Part shown: in pieces, positions 34,693-34,744 of the stretch | Layout of the letters: each line of letters starts with the position of its first letter | Position numbering within the stretch: position 1 is the stretch's first letter | Source of the DNA: Methylotenera sp. | GTDB lineage: Bacteria > Pseudomonadota > Gammaproteobacteria > Burkholderiales > Methylophilaceae | Length of the DNA: 34,744 bases | Assembly (NCBI RefSeq): GCF_029945705.1 | Contig: NZ_JAQSDC010000020.1 | Coordinates: forward strand, 1-34,744 | Reading direction: 5' to 3' | Position numbers and translations under genes: made by a program | Notes under the pieces: model-generated | Databases searched by the model: none | What the model was told of the DNA's origin: nothing | What the model saw: the letters and a program-made list of their open reading frames with translations, nothing else

Positions 34693-34744
34693 GGGGCTGT
34701 CCTAGATAACTAGCCCATATGTTTCTTAACCCATTGTTTTATTT
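34693..34744. mobile_element. Probable insertion-sequence end beside rtcR
   Basis: GGGGCTGTCCTAGATAACTA resembles the terminal inverted repeat of IS elements beginning GGGCTGT. On the minus strand a short open frame enters from the window edge and stops inside this sequence, as many transposases do. Upstream the DNA to rtcR is ordinary and AT-rich. The element continues beyond the window, so family, target duplication and completeness cannot be judged. Confidence 0.5.
34710..34744 (-). CDS. C-terminal end of a possible transposase (partial)
   Basis: Reading leftward from the window edge gives IKQWVKKHMG followed by a TAG stop at 34710-34712, within the presumed terminal repeat. Only ten residues are visible, basic and aromatic as in many transposase C-termini. 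The identification rests on this position in the repeat and is weak on its own. Confidence 0.35.
   Translation of the reverse strand, partial: IKQWVKKHMG

Overview
The window looks like chromosomal DNA of an AT-rich betaproteobacterium. Gene content and order (tyrA-aroA-cmk-rpsA-ihfB-lapB-pyrF-comEA-like, the aat-bpt pair, the many protein styles) fit Methylophilaceae such as Methylotenera, but that assignment is inference from recall. No rRNA, tRNA or CRISPR array was seen.

Layout. 1-1.6 kb: a PAS-PAS-GGDEF protein on the minus strand whose EAL domain is cut off after about 35 residues, apparently by foreign sequence at the window edge. 1.8-7.4 kb: four plus-strand genes, a soluble double-Cache/CheW protein, an unknown 249-residue protein, an Amt ammonium channel and a translationally coupled unknown 120-residue protein. 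Each of the three transcription units is preceded by a GG-N10-GC element resembling a sigma-54 promoter, so I read this as a sigma-54 (probably nitrogen) regulon. 7.6-10.8 kb, minus strand: a TraB/GumN-like protein and the radical-SAM protein YgiQ. 10.8-15.6 kb, minus strand: a copper-handling operon (CopL-like Cys/His protein, Met/His-rich DUF2231 protein, TolC-type lipoprotein, Tat-exported multicopper oxidase, DUF3147 protein). 15.7-17.2 kb: aat and bpt, both N-degron aminoacyl transferases. 17.4-20.2 kb: an ADP-ribosylglycohydrolase-family protein, a 48-residue membrane miniprotein behind an operator-like dyad, a UmuD-like S24 peptidase with its own operator-like repeat, and a DUF2177 membrane protein. 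20.3-22.4 kb: a divergent cluster of an NDUFA9-like oxidoreductase against a GbsR/MarR regulator and a DCC thiol protein, with a perfect inverted repeat over the regulator's -35.

22.5-29.5 kb is the housekeeping core: tyrA, aroA, cmk, rpsA (with only five S1 repeats), ihfB, lapB and pyrF. It is followed by a helix-hairpin-helix protein with a histone-H1-like Lys/Ala tail, a convergent glycine-zipper protein, metG and the sigma-54 RNA-repair regulator rtcR. A probable insertion-sequence end lies immediately upstream of rtcR at the right edge, where rtcBA would be expected.

The most noteworthy items are the three consecutive sigma-54-like promoters tying two unknown proteins and a chemosensory fusion to ammonium uptake, the missing sixth S1 repeat, the H1-tailed ComEA-like protein, and the operator-like dyads around 18.6, 19.5, 21.3 and 33.0 kb. 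Motifs were found by eye; no search or statistics were run.
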